The position numbers and the translations under genes are program-made. 13,407 bases of DNA from an uncultured Chloroflexota bacterium (GTDB lineage: Bacteria; Chloroflexota; Limnocylindria; Limnocylindrales; Limnocylindraceae), in assembly GCA_903938075.1 (NCBI GenBank), contig CAJABS010000093.1, positions 1 through 13,407 of the forward strand, written 5' to 3'. Every line of letters starts with the position of its first letter. The first letter of the stretch is position 1. The notes under the pieces were generated by a model. That model did not search any database and had not been told where the DNA came from. It was given only the letters and a program-made list of their open reading frames with translations. Of the stretch, positions 1-7,081 are shown piece by piece.

Positions 1-101
1 ACCATGCGCGCGATACCGCGCACCTGCCCCTCAAGTCGGCGCAACCGATTAAGCAGGACCTTGCGGTCTTTTGTGTAGCTGTGCCCGATATGTTCTGCCA
101 T
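1..101 (-). CDS. csoR: CsoR/RcnR/FrmR-family metal-sensing repressor, 5' part only
   Basis: The minus strand reads from ATG at 101 down to the window edge and gives 33 residues. Residues 16-33 read LLNRLRRLEGQVRGIARM, the first-helix signature of the DUF156 (CsoR/RcnR/FrmR) family of small all-helical repressors. These bind copper, nickel/cobalt or formaldehyde and release DNA when loaded. The Cys/His ligands that would tell copper from other inducers lie beyond the edge, so the inducer is not known; csoR is the most common member. The gene is divergent from hpt. A TACTCT box (minus strand, + 110-115) lies 8 nt before the ATG, and a G-run touches the start codon, so the mRNA has a very short leader or none. 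A palindrome resembling known CsoR operators lies on the start codon, which suggests autoregulation. Family call strong, metal specificity open. Confidence 0.85.
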   Translation of the reverse strand, partial: MAEHIGHSYTKDRKVLLNRLRRLEGQVRGIARM

Positions 102-116
102 ACCCCCTGAGAGTAT
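100..116. promoter_or_regulatory. Candidate CsoR-type operator palindrome
   Basis: The 17-base sequence ATACCCCCTGAGAGTAT is an imperfect palindrome: six of eight symmetric base pairs match around a central base. It has the ATAC / C-run / G-run / GTAT shape known for CsoR operators. It covers the csoR start codon (99-101) and its putative -10 box (110-115), where a bound repressor would block polymerase. It also lies about 20 bp upstream of the possible hpt -10 box at 135-140, so an effect on hpt is possible but unproven. Operator function is inferred. Confidence 0.5.
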
Positions 117-134
117 CTGATCACGCTCCGATGC

Positions 135-140
135 TACGAT
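135..140 (+). promoter_or_regulatory. Possible hpt -10 box (TACGAT)
   Basis: TACGAT matches TANNNT and is the same hexamer found directly before the flavin-binding protein gene at 11557 and the deacetylase gene at 13155. Transcription from about 147 would give hpt a leader of about 47 nt that includes its Shine-Dalgarno sequence. I see no good -35 hexamer at 16-18 nt spacing. Confidence 0.3.
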
Positions 141-193
141 TCAGCCGCAGAGCGACAAGCCCCTGCCAGGGCGTCAAGTGGGGAGGAGCAACC

Positions 194-775
194 ATGCCGG
201 CGAGCCAGAATCCGCACGACGACATTGAGTCCGTCCTCATTACCGAGGCGGCGATCGACGCGCGCGTGCGCGAGCTCGGCGCTGAGATCGGTGCCGCGTA
301 TGCGGGGAACGACTCGCTCATTCTGGTTAGCGTGCTGAAGGGTTCCATCGTCTTCGTTGCCGATCTCATGCGCGCCATTCCCGGGAACGTGCAGATCGAC
401 CTCATGGAGGTCTCGTCGTACGACGGTGGCAAGAGCACCGAGTCGAGCGGAACGGTACGCATCCTGAAGGACCTCTCGGGCACCATCGAAGGCCGCGACG
501 TGCTGATCGTTGAAGACATCATCGACACCGGCATCACGCTGAACTACCTCACGAACTACCTCGCGGGGAAGAACCCGCGTTCCGTGAAGATCGTCACCCT
601 GCTCAGCAAGCCTGCGCGACGCGTCGTCGAGATCCCCGTTGAGTGGATGGGCTTTGAGATCCCCGACAAGTTCGTGGTCGGCTACGGGCTCGACTTCGGC
701 GAGCAGTACCGCAACCTCCCCTATGTCGGCGTGCTGAAGCCCTCGATGTACACATCGATCCTCGGGAAGGAGTAG
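194..775 (+). CDS. hpt: Hypoxanthine phosphoribosyltransferase
   Basis: This 193-residue protein transfers phosphoribose from PRPP to hypoxanthine or guanine in cytoplasmic purine salvage. The type I PRTase PRPP loop is clear (VLIVEDIIDTGITL, residues about 103-116). Also visible are the N-terminal SVLKGS loop, the KIVTLLSKP strand, and the C-terminal GYGLDFGEQYRNLPYVGVL base-binding and hood segment typical of HPRT. The start at 194 is chosen because GGGAGGAG (181-188) lies 5 nt upstream and because the added codons of the longer frame from 71 have no family resemblance. Length is normal for bacterial HPRT. The next gene begins at the base after the stop codon, and an AAGGAG inside the last codons serves it. 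The usual neighbours tilS and ftsH are absent; the divergent neighbour is csoR. Confidence 0.96.
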   Translation: MPASQNPHDDIESVLITEAAIDARVRELGAEIGAAYAGNDSLILVSVLKGSIVFVADLMRAIPGNVQIDLMEVSSYDGGKSTESSGTVRILKDLSGTIEGRDVLIVEDIIDTGITLNYLTNYLAGKNPRSVKIVTLLSKPARRVVEIPVEWMGFEIPDKFVVGYGLDFGEQYRNLPYVGVLKPSMYTSILGKE

Positions 776-1249
776 GTGGTGAAGCCGATCGGGCGCATTC
801 AGTCGACATCAGGGAACCTCTTTCGGCGCAGCAGCGGCCGCCGCTTGAGCGGCATTGGCGCCGCGGGTGTCGTGCTCGGCGCAATCCCTGCGTGGTGGAC
901 GCTCGCCGCCCCTGGCGTACCCGCAACCGTGGGGAACGCCTTTGACACCTACGGCGCAGTCGGCTTCTTTGTCGCCCTCGCCACGCTCTTCCTCCTCATC
1001 GCCCCAGATGCCTTCGGCGAGCAGCTTCGGTTTGACTGGTGGCCGGTACATGTCGGGCTCGTAAGCGTTGCCTCCCTCGGCTTCATCACCACCCTTATTG
1101 GAGCTGCGGTGACGGCAACCAGCTTCGACCTACCCCTCTCCTCCGTCTTCGGCATCGACCGCGCCCCTGGCCTCTGGATCACACTGATCGCACTGGGAGT
1201 TTGGATCTCAGGCGTCGCGCAGATCGTTGACGCGCGAGACGACCGCTAA
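776..1249 (+). CDS. Unrecognised four-helix membrane protein
   Basis: The protein is 157 residues if the first of two tandem GTG codons is used, 156 with the second. The second GTG (779) fits better because AAGGAG (767-772) inside the end of hpt then has a 6-nt spacer instead of 3. Four hydrophobic segments are predicted at about residues 26-46, 60-79, 92-117 and 132-150. They are preceded by a short Arg-rich N-terminus (RIQ...FRRSSGRRL), which by the positive-inside rule places both ends in the cytoplasm. No catalytic or ligand motif is visible and I do not recognise a family. It abuts hpt and is probably co-transcribed with it, but nothing suggests a role in purine metabolism. The codon pattern looks like its neighbours, so it is probably a real gene. 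Confidence 0.75.
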   Translation: MVKPIGRIQSTSGNLFRRSSGRRLSGIGAAGVVLGAIPAWWTLAAPGVPATVGNAFDTYGAVGFFVALATLFLLIAPDAFGEQLRFDWWPVHVGLVSVASLGFITTLIGAAVTATSFDLPLSSVFGIDRAPGLWITLIALGVWISGVAQIVDARDDR

Positions 1250-1409
1250 GCGCGATTCGTGCTCAAAAGGGGGCATCTCGCCGCTACCTGCTAGGGTGTG
1301 TAGGTGCAGCCGTGCGCTCCGACGCGCGGGCAAGAGGCCGATACCGGCCCAGCCCCGTCGTAGCAGCGCACGCCACGTTATCTACTAAAGAAACCAGAGG
1401 TACAAAGTA
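1250..1409. other. Intergenic leader of the NYN-domain gene
   Basis: These 160 non-coding bases precede the gene at 1410. TAGGGT (1292-1297) is a possible -10 box, which would give a leader of about 105 nt. AGAGG (1396-1400) lies 9 nt before the ATG and is the likely ribosome binding site. There is no convincing -35, no strong terminator for the upstream pair, and no riboswitch I recognise. Confidence 0.35.
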
Positions 1410-2801
1410 ATGTCACGTAATGTCGCAATTTTCGTAGACGTCGCAAACGTCTTTTATGCAGCAAAGGCTGCCGGCGTAGACATCGATTACGTCACGCTTC
1501 TCAAGACCCTTACGGCAAACCGCGATCTCGTTCGCGCATACGCCTACACCGGTCTTGATCCAGACAACGAGAACCAGAAGGCCTTCCACAACTTCCTCGC
1601 GCGCAACAACTACAAGGTTGTCAGCAAGGATGTTCGCAAGTACGGCGACGGTCGCTTCAAGGCGAACCTCGACATCGAGCTCGTCGTTGATCTCGTTCGC
1701 CTCGCACCAAAGCTCGACATCGCAGTAGTGATTTCAGGCGACGGAGACTTTGCACCAGCGATTCGTGCGGTGCAAGACATGGGCGTGCGCGTTGAAGTGG
1801 TGAGCTTCCGTGCTAACACCAGCAGCGACCTCGTTGATGTTGCTGACCAGTTCATTGAGATCACCAACATCGCCAAGGTGGAGGCCGGCGCCCGCAGCGG
1901 TCGCCGAGTTGCCGCCGAGGGTGAAGAGGACCTCTCCATGACTGAGGTTCCCGATAAGCAGTCCGAGGCACCCGCACGACCACGTCGCGTTGGCGCCGCA
2001 CCTGAGCGCGAACGAGTTCGCGGCGGACGCGGTGGTCGCACGGCAGCTCCACGACCCGGCGCACCAGTGCGCCGCTCGTCGGCGATTCGCGTTGGCGACA
2101 CGATGATTGATGCTGATTCCATTGAGACACTCACTCTTGATGATCTCGGCCCAGACGATCTCGCCGCAGGCGCTGAGCCATCACCACACAACCACGAAGG
2201 CGTTGCCGCATTCGGTGAGGACGGCCCACGTCGTCGTCGCCGACGCGGCGGACGCGGACGTCGTGGTCGTGGCGGAGTAGGCGGTGATTCGCTTGACGGC
2301 ATTGAGACGATGACGCTCGACGACGCCGATGACGGCGCGCCAGGCGGCGTACCTGAATATCTCGCCACCGAGCGACGCGGTACAACCGGTCGCGGACCAG
2401 TGCGCGCTGCACGCCAGCAGCTCGGCTCTGGTCCATCGCGAATCGCCGACGAGGTTGCTCGCTCCCATAAGGACGACACCATTCGCTCGAGCGCGAGCTT
2501 CAACGATGCCGATGACGGCATCAGCGACGTCTCACCAGATGTGGCCGCGCTCCTGAAGTCACAGCTTCAGGCGACCGGTCGATCGGCGAGCGAGTCGGCG
2601 GCATTCACCGGTAAGGAGGCACCAGTGAGCGGCAAGGGTCGTTCGCGTGGCGGCCGACCTGCGCCGAAGGGTGCTGCGAAGCCTGCCGCCAAGCCAGCAG
2701 CAAAGCCTGCAGCACGCGGAGCCGCTAAGCCCGCCGCAAAGGTCGCTCTCGTAAAGAAGAGCGCCACGCGGCCAAAGGCTAAGGGGAGCAAGGGAGCCTA
2801 A
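1410..2801 (+). CDS. NYN (LabA/PIN-like) domain protein with long basic RGG-like tail
   Basis: The protein has 463 residues. Residues 1-150 form an NYN domain of the PIN-like/LabA/DUF88 group: FVDVANVF (8-15), KANLDIELVVDLV (84-96) and ISGDGDFAPAIRAV (108-121). D10, N13, D88, D94, D111 and D113 are at positions expected for the metal-binding acidic cluster of this presumed ribonuclease fold. The rest looks disordered. It has Arg/Gly-rich patches near residues 190-215 and 273-290, a repeated acidic phrase IETLTLDD / IETMTLDD near 230 and 297, and a Lys/Ala/Pro tail of PAAK-like repeats. Such tails typically bind nucleic acids. The gene has its own leader and lies 4 bases before holB, whose ribosome binding site is in its last codons, so the two are probably one transcript. 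RNA cleavage or binding is inferred from the family and no substrate is known. Confidence 0.85.
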   Translation: MSRNVAIFVDVANVFYAAKAAGVDIDYVTLLKTLTANRDLVRAYAYTGLDPDNENQKAFHNFLARNNYKVVSKDVRKYGDGRFKANLDIELVVDLVRLAPKLDIAVVISGDGDFAPAIRAVQDMGVRVEVVSFRANTSSDLVDVADQFIEITNIAKVEAGARSGRRVAAEGEEDLSMTEVPDKQSEAPARPRRVGAAPERERVRGGRGGRTAAPRPGAPVRRSSAIRVGDTMIDADSIETLTLDDLGPDDLAAGAEPSPHNHEGVAAFGEDGPRRRRRRGGRGRRGRGGVGGDSLDGIETMTLDDADDGAPGGVPEYLATERRGTTGRGPVRAARQQLGSGPSRIADEVARSHKDDTIRSSASFNDADDGISDVSPDVAALLKSQLQATGRSASESAAFTGKEAPVSGKGRSRGGRPAPKGAAKPAAKPAAKPAARGAAKPAAKVALVKKSATRPKAKGSKGA

Positions 2802-2805
2802 CGAG

Positions 2806-3993
2806 ATGGCGCGGGCGGTCTCAACGCCGCCTGACGCCGCTCACCCCGCGCGTCGCCCCGCACGCTTCGTCACTCGTGGTCATGACGCCGCCGCGGCGCA
2901 TCTCGCCACGCTGCTCACTGACGCACCACCGCACGCCCTGCTGATTGTTGGGCCGCGCGGTGCAGGCGCAGGCACGCTGGCTCGAGATGCCGTCGCCACG
3001 CTCATGTGCGGCGCGCCGGTCGACGGTGGGCCCTGTGGCGCCTGCCGCTCGTGTCGCCTGATCGCCTCAGGGAGCCATACCGACCTCGTCGTCATCTCTC
3101 CAACTGGGGCATCGGATGAGATCGGCATCGAGCCGATCCGCGCCCTCGCCGCCGGCCTCGCCCTCTTCTCTGTTGAAGGGGGTCGCCGCATTGCACTCAT
3201 CAAGCGCGCCGACCGCATGAACGAGGCGGCGCAGAACGCGCTCCTTAAAACGCTCGAAGAGCCGCCATCCCGCACCCACGTGATCTTGGCGGCCGCGGAA
3301 GACTCGCGACTGATGCCAACGATTCGCAGCCGCTGCGCAGTGATTCGCCTCGGCCTCCCAGACGCAAACCAGGCGAGCGAACTTCTTGGTGAGCGACTCG
3401 GCGTAGACGCGCCAACCGCCGTACGACTGCTTCGCATGTCATCGGGTCGCCCCGGGCCACTCATCGATGCAGAGGCAACGGGTGATGCCGCACGCGCACA
3501 CGCGCAGATTCGTCGCCAGATCCTTGACTTCGCCGCAACACAACCACATGCACGACTTGGGCAGCTCAGTACACTCGTTGCCGACGCACGCGCCATCCTT
3601 GTTGCTGGTGCTGACGACGGTGACGCCGCTGATGACACCGAGAGCGATGACAGCAGCGATGATGCGGCAGAAGTTGATGCAGAACCAAAGAAGAAGAGCC
3701 CAGCGAAGCGCAGCGCAAAGCCAACACCTGCGGAGCGTCGCGCCGCTGCAACCGCACTCTTGCGACTCTGGCGTGGTGTCGCGCGCGATCTCGCGCTTGT
3801 GAGTACCGGTGCCGTTGATCAGATCGCGTTCCCTGAAGATCGCGCCGAGATTGAGGCTGTTGCACACAAGCTCCCACCAGCGACATGGGGAGAGGCACTG
3901 CGTGCCATCGACAAGACCTTGAGCGCGTTACGCCGTAATGGGAACCCAGAACTGCTCCTTGATGCCGCAGCGCTGAGCTGGCCAACGCTATGA
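2806..3993 (+). CDS. holB: DNA polymerase III clamp-loader delta' subunit
   Basis: The protein has 395 residues and an AAA+ clamp-loader fold. The P-loop position reads GPRGAGAGTLA (49-59), with no Walker Lys, as expected of the non-ATP-binding delta' subunit. It is followed by a four-cysteine zinc module (C68, C77, C80, C83), the family segment MNEAAQNALLKTLEEPP (138-154), and an SRC motif (175-177) that would serve as arginine finger to the neighbouring gamma/tau subunit. Residues about 268-293 are an Asp/Glu/Ser run, then about 294-306 a Lys-rich run. This charged linker separates the AAA+ part from the C-terminal collar helices (about 310-395) and is unusual for the family. AGGGAG (2791-2796) lies 9 nt before the start. 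The stop overlaps the next start as ATGA. It acts at the replication fork in loading the beta clamp. Confidence 0.92.
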   Translation: MARAVSTPPDAAHPARRPARFVTRGHDAAAAHLATLLTDAPPHALLIVGPRGAGAGTLARDAVATLMCGAPVDGGPCGACRSCRLIASGSHTDLVVISPTGASDEIGIEPIRALAAGLALFSVEGGRRIALIKRADRMNEAAQNALLKTLEEPPSRTHVILAAAEDSRLMPTIRSRCAVIRLGLPDANQASELLGERLGVDAPTAVRLLRMSSGRPGPLIDAEATGDAARAHAQIRRQILDFAATQPHARLGQLSTLVADARAILVAGADDGDAADDTESDDSSDDAAEVDAEPKKKSPAKRSAKPTPAERRAAATALLRLWRGVARDLALVSTGAVDQIAFPEDRAEIEAVAHKLPPATWGEALRAIDKTLSALRRNGNPELLLDAAALSWPTL

Positions 3994-5027
3994 GCGGTAC
4001 TACACTCACGCAGCAACGAGATCTGTTCGCGCGACTCGTGACACTCGGTGAAGAGGTGACGGACGCGCTCGATCACACCAACGTTGTTTCAACACTCGGC
4101 GAAGAAGAACTGAACCGTGCAATCACTGCAATCGGTGATCGCGCACTACCAGATGCAGCAACCAGTGCACTCGTATCACTCGCAGCAAGCGTTGAGCGTG
4201 TGATCGCTGCCAACGATCCGCATCGTGCCATTGATTGGATCGGCATGCAGCCACGCCTTGCGCTGACACTCCTCGCTGCAACGCTGAACCCTGCCAGCTT
4301 GCCGAAAGATGTTGTTCCGCAAAGCAGTGGCACCACGGTTGCTGCGCGGATCCCTGCGGGGATCTCGTTTAGCGACGCACCGCGCGATGGGCGAGCCGTA
4401 GTCTATTCCGGCATTCAAGCTGATCCGATCCTGCGACCACTCGCCGTCGCGATCGCCAATGCCACACCCGCAGAGCGGCTGATTGCGCGAGCCGTCATGA
4501 ACGACCCTGAACCGACGACAGCGGAGGCCGCAGCACTCTTCGCTGCTCTCCCATCACATCGCACCGGCACAGACCCGCTGGTGGTTGGCGCACTAGCTAT
4601 TGGTGGAAAAGCGCAGGCCTCCAATGCGCAGTACCGCGGCGCAGTCGTAGAGGCGACCACCGCTGAGATGCTGCGCCGCCGCCCAGTGCTCGCAAACGAT
4701 GCCGATCGACTCGTGCGACGCGAGCGCCGCTTCGCCATCGATGGTGTCTCCGCCGACCCGCACCCGTTCGACGTCACCGTTGAGGCTGGTCCCGTTCCAG
4801 AGCTCTGGGACTGCAAGTGGGGCGCGCGCGGCATTGACGCGAGCCTTCTTGCCGAACTTGAGGACGCGCGCATTCGCGCCGCTGGGAGCAGCGCACGGAT
4901 CGCTATCGGCGTCGTTGCCTTCGATACCGCAGCCATCGTTGCCGCACGCCTCACCATCGTGCGTGCTCCACGCGAGAAGACGCGCTTTATCACCCTCGAA
5001 ACCCTCGGGCGGTTGGCGGCTGGATGA
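3990..5027 (+). CDS. Unrecognised protein with PD-(D/E)XK-like C-terminal domain
   Basis: This 345-residue protein is not one I recognise as a whole. Residues 1-215 look mostly helical and have no known motif. Residues about 217-325 show the order expected of a PD-(D/E)XK nuclease fold: E221 in a helix (GAVVEATTAEML), D261 in a strand (HPFDVTVEAG), then D274-C-K276 at the end of a strand (ELWDCKWG), a helix (SLLAELEDARIRA), and a strand (ARIAIGVVAFD). The D-x12-DxK spacing is normal for that fold. The gene starts inside the holB stop (ATGA, 3990-3993) and ends in an ATGA with the thioesterase start, so translation is probably coupled to both. Chloroflexota and Firmicutes often have a PSP1-domain gene after holB; this is not one. 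Nuclease activity is inference only. It could be a structural relative without activity. Confidence 0.6.
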   Translation: MSGTTLTQQRDLFARLVTLGEEVTDALDHTNVVSTLGEEELNRAITAIGDRALPDAATSALVSLAASVERVIAANDPHRAIDWIGMQPRLALTLLAATLNPASLPKDVVPQSSGTTVAARIPAGISFSDAPRDGRAVVYSGIQADPILRPLAVAIANATPAERLIARAVMNDPEPTTAEAAALFAALPSHRTGTDPLVVGALAIGGKAQASNAQYRGAVVEATTAEMLRRRPVLANDADRLVRRERRFAIDGVSADPHPFDVTVEAGPVPELWDCKWGARGIDASLLAELEDARIRAAGSSARIAIGVVAFDTAAIVAARLTIVRAPREKTRFITLETLGRLAAG

Positions 5028-5815
5028 GCGTGAACGAGCGACTCACCCCTGGCTTCGCGCCTGACGAGGCACGCCTCCCAGAGCACGCCCGCTACCGCGA
5101 CGAGGGTCGCTCCGTGCGCTTCGATGAGTGCAACCGCGCCGGCACGATGCGCGCCGCGGCAGTGCTCCGCCACGCCCAGGACCTCGCCTGGCAGCACAGC
5201 GAGACGCTCGAGTACGGACGCGCCTGGTATGAGTCGCGCGGTGTCGGCTGGGTCGTGCGTAGTGTCGACCTACTCATCGATGAGCCGCCCCGCTCCAATG
5301 AGGCGATGACGGGCACCACGGCCCTCGTCGGCTTCCGCCACGTCATGGCTCGACGCCGCACGCGCCTCTTCGGCAGCGCTGGGCGCGTCATCGCCGATGC
5401 CACCATTGATTGGGTCATGACCGACCAGAACGGACGACCGGTCCGCTTCCCAGCCGAATTTGAACCATTTGTCGCCGAGGTCGGCGCCACCTTCACCCCC
5501 GAAAAGATCCCCGCAGAGCCAACCGGCGACACACCAGGCGTCACCGTCACGGTGCCACTCCGCGTCGCCGACTTTGATCCGCTCGGCCATGTGAACAATG
5601 CCGCCTGGCTCGAGATCGCTGAAGAGGCACTCAGCGCAGTCGCACCGGCGCAGCTTGGCGCCGCGCGCCGTCGGATCCGACTCGAGTACCTAGGCCTCAC
5701 AACAGGTACCGCAGTGCGATGCACGGTTCGCGCCGCGACCAACGAAGCCCGCGTCGACATTCACGATGAAGGGGGCACTGCGCTCGTGCGCGCACTCTTT
5801 GACGTCGTCGCGTAA
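5024..5815 (+). CDS. Acyl-ACP thioesterase (double hotdog)
   Basis: The protein has 263 residues with two tandem hotdog domains as in FatA/FatB-type acyl-ACP thioesterases, which release free fatty acids from acyl carrier protein in the cytoplasm. The N-terminal hotdog has RFDECNRAGTMRAAAVLRHAQD (32-53), matching the family's opening strand and long helix. The C-terminal hotdog has ADFDPLGHVNNAAWLEIAEEAL (182-203). D185, H189, N191 and N192 correspond to the conserved Asp-x-x-x-His-Val-Asn-Asn signature that forms the active site. Its start overlaps the upstream stop as ATGA, so it is read from the holB transcript. Its last codon region carries the TAATCT box of the next gene. The natural acyl chain length cannot be told. 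With the enoyl-ACP reductase at 12243 it indicates a type II fatty-acid system, but the two genes are far apart. Confidence 0.85.
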   Translation: MSVNERLTPGFAPDEARLPEHARYRDEGRSVRFDECNRAGTMRAAAVLRHAQDLAWQHSETLEYGRAWYESRGVGWVVRSVDLLIDEPPRSNEAMTGTTALVGFRHVMARRRTRLFGSAGRVIADATIDWVMTDQNGRPVRFPAEFEPFVAEVGATFTPEKIPAEPTGDTPGVTVTVPLRVADFDPLGHVNNAAWLEIAEEALSAVAPAQLGAARRRIRLEYLGLTTGTAVRCTVRAATNEARVDIHDEGGTALVRALFDVVA

Positions 5816-5818
5816 TCT
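5813..5818 (+). promoter_or_regulatory. -10 box for a leaderless start of the secreted nuclease
   Basis: TAATCT overlaps the thioesterase stop codon and ends 6 nt before the ATG at 5825. A second TAATCT overlaps it at 5818-5823. No Shine-Dalgarno sequence precedes the start, so transcription would begin at or beside the ATG. No clear -35 is visible. Confidence 0.5.
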
Positions 5819-5824
5819 AATCTG

Positions 5825-6529
5825 ATGAAGTCTCGCATTACCGCCGCACTCCTCGCACTGCTCGTCAGCGCCACGCTTGCTGTGCCCGCGCCAGTCAGCG
5901 CAGCAACAAGCGCCGCCAAGGCGTGCAAGACGAACAACACCAAACTCGCTCTTCTTACGGCACTCGATTGTGTGCCAGTGGTAGAAGAGCGCATCGGTGG
6001 CTACAAGCGCTCACTCTTCAAACACTGGATTGATGCAAACAAGAACGGCAAAGATACGCGCGCAGAAGTGTTGATCGCAGAGTCTCTTGTCTCTGTGCGT
6101 TTCTCCTCAACAGGCAAGACAGTGAGTACGGGAAAGTGGCTGAGCCTCTATGACGGAGAGACGTGGACAAAGGCCTCAGACGTCGATGTTGACCACGTCG
6201 TTGCGCTTGCTGAAGCGTGGCGTTCCGGTGCATGGAAGTGGTCTGCTGCGCGACGACAGGCGTATGCAAACGATCTAGGAGTTGCATGGACACTGCGAGC
6301 AGTGACGGACAACGTCAATCAATCCAAGAGTGATGACGATCCAACCTACTGGCTCCCGCCACTTGAATCGGCAAACTGCGTCTACCTCACAGAGTGGGTC
6401 GCGGTAAAGATTCGTTGGAAGCTCAACGTCGATGCAGAGGAGCGTCAGTCCATTCGCGATGGTTGGCTTGATGCGCGGTGCTTCGCGCTCAACAAGCCAC
6501 CGGTGGTTACGGTAAAGATCGCGCCGTAA
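5825..6529 (+). CDS. Secreted HNH-type nuclease, DUF1524 family
   Basis: The protein has 234 residues. Residues 1-27 are a Sec signal peptide: MKSR, a hydrophobic core, then PVSA|A with likely cleavage after A26 or A27. The mature part has the DUF1524/GmrSD C-terminal-type HNH signature. DVDHVVALAEAW (121-132) supplies the Asp-His pair D123-H124. LRAVTDNVNQSKSDDDPTYW (158-176, key N163, N165, K168) supplies the Asn and metal-binding part. Two or more cysteines outside the core (C34, C49, C185, C219) could form disulfides, in keeping with export. Secreted members occur in Actinomycetota and Chloroflexota and are thought to degrade extracellular DNA, perhaps for nutrients. GC is lower than in the preceding gene (52-60% against 62-73% in hand-counted 60-base blocks). 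Its stop abuts the stop of the convergent gene with no spacer. Confidence 0.82.
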   Translation: MKSRITAALLALLVSATLAVPAPVSAATSAAKACKTNNTKLALLTALDCVPVVEERIGGYKRSLFKHWIDANKNGKDTRAEVLIAESLVSVRFSSTGKTVSTGKWLSLYDGETWTKASDVDVDHVVALAEAWRSGAWKWSAARRQAYANDLGVAWTLRAVTDNVNQSKSDDDPTYWLPPLESANCVYLTEWVAVKIRWKLNVDAEERQSIRDGWLDARCFALNKPPVVTVKIAP

Positions 6530-6973
6530 CTAGAGACCGAGGTTCGGTCCGTCTCCACCTTTGCGGCCGCGACGGCGCTTCTTCTCAGGCTCCGCACCTT
6601 TGCTTGGTAGTCCAATCTCGACTGGCTTAATCGGCTTGCGTACGCCACCGCGCGCCTGTGCTGCAGCAACTGCCGCAGATGGGGCAAAGCCTGACGGCGT
6701 CGGCGGCATCTCAGTGCGCTGTCGCGGTGCTGGGCGATCTGGTCGGCGTACGATGATTGACCCCTGTGGCGCGCGTCGTAGTGGACGCACCCCCTCACGC
6801 GGCTGTGCCTGATAGGCGATCAGCCACAAGAGACCGAGTGCAGCTGGGATGTAGACGAGGCGCTCGTCGGTGCCGCTCAGGCCAACGACGACAGCGCCAA
6901 GGCTGACGATTGCAGCAACAACAAAGAGCGGCCGGCGCAGCAGCGGAACAGGGACGAGATCTTGGTCAGCCAT
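6530..6973 (-). CDS. Small two-helix membrane protein with basic cytoplasmic tail
   Basis: The protein has 147 residues. Two hydrophobic segments (about 15-32 and 38-56) are separated by a short GTDER turn and followed by about 90 residues rich in Arg, Pro, Ala and Lys, ending in a KKRRRGRKGG cluster. The tail is probably disordered and cytoplasmic, and could touch RNA, DNA or acidic lipids, but I recognise no family. The gene begins 20 bases after the 3' end of tRNA-Arg. The start at 6973 has no Shine-Dalgarno sequence: the minus strand has CCTCCCC there. It does have TAGACT 7 nt upstream, as does eamA, which points to a leaderless mRNA. The low-complexity tail makes the frame less certain than for other genes, though the helices and start signal support it. 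Confidence 0.65.
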   Translation of the reverse strand: MADQDLVPVPLLRRPLFVVAAIVSLGAVVVGLSGTDERLVYIPAALGLLWLIAYQAQPREGVRPLRRAPQGSIIVRRPDRPAPRQRTEMPPTPSGFAPSAAVAAAQARGGVRKPIKPVEIGLPSKGAEPEKKRRRGRKGGDGPNLGL

Positions 6974-6980
6974 GGGGAGG

Positions 6981-6986
6981 AGTCTA
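6981..6986 (-). promoter_or_regulatory. -10 box TAGACT before the small membrane protein gene
   Basis: TAGACT on the minus strand ends 7 nt before the ATG at 6973, between that start and the tRNA-Arg 3' end. The same hexamer at the same distance precedes eamA (9501-9506). Any -35 would lie inside the tRNA acceptor/T-arm, and none resembling TTGACA is seen. It also forms the loop of a short GGAG/CTCC inverted repeat. Confidence 0.5.
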
Positions 6987-6993
6987 CTCCGTG

Positions 6994-7070
6994 TGGTGCG
7001 CCCGACAGGATTCGAACCTGCGACCTTCTCCTTCGGAGGGAGACGCTCTAATCCACTGAGCTACGAGCGC
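6994..7070 (-). tRNA. tRNA-Arg (anticodon CCG)
   Basis: The minus strand folds as a 77-nt cloverleaf. The acceptor is GCGCTCG paired to CGGGCGC (one G-T pair), with discriminator A and an encoded CCA. The D arm is GCTC...GAGC, the anticodon stem is TCTCC/GGAGA with loop CTCCGAA, and the T arm is GCAGG TTCGAAT CCTGT. Anticodon CCG (+ 7034-7036) reads the arginine codon CGG. Confidence 0.97.
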
Positions 7071-7081
7071 GAGGGGTGGCG

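Noticed and set aside
71..193. Longer N-terminus for Hpt from a codon at 71
   Set aside because: It overlaps the csoR start region, has no family resemblance, and a good Shine-Dalgarno site marks 194.
2680..2760. Short direct DNA repeats resembling a repeat array
   Set aside because: They encode the in-frame PAAK tail of the NYN protein, with no regular spacers.
3439..3867. 142-codon open frame on the minus strand inside holB
   Set aside because: It is a shadow of the biased, charged linker region, with no start signal and no recognisable protein; holB is certain here.
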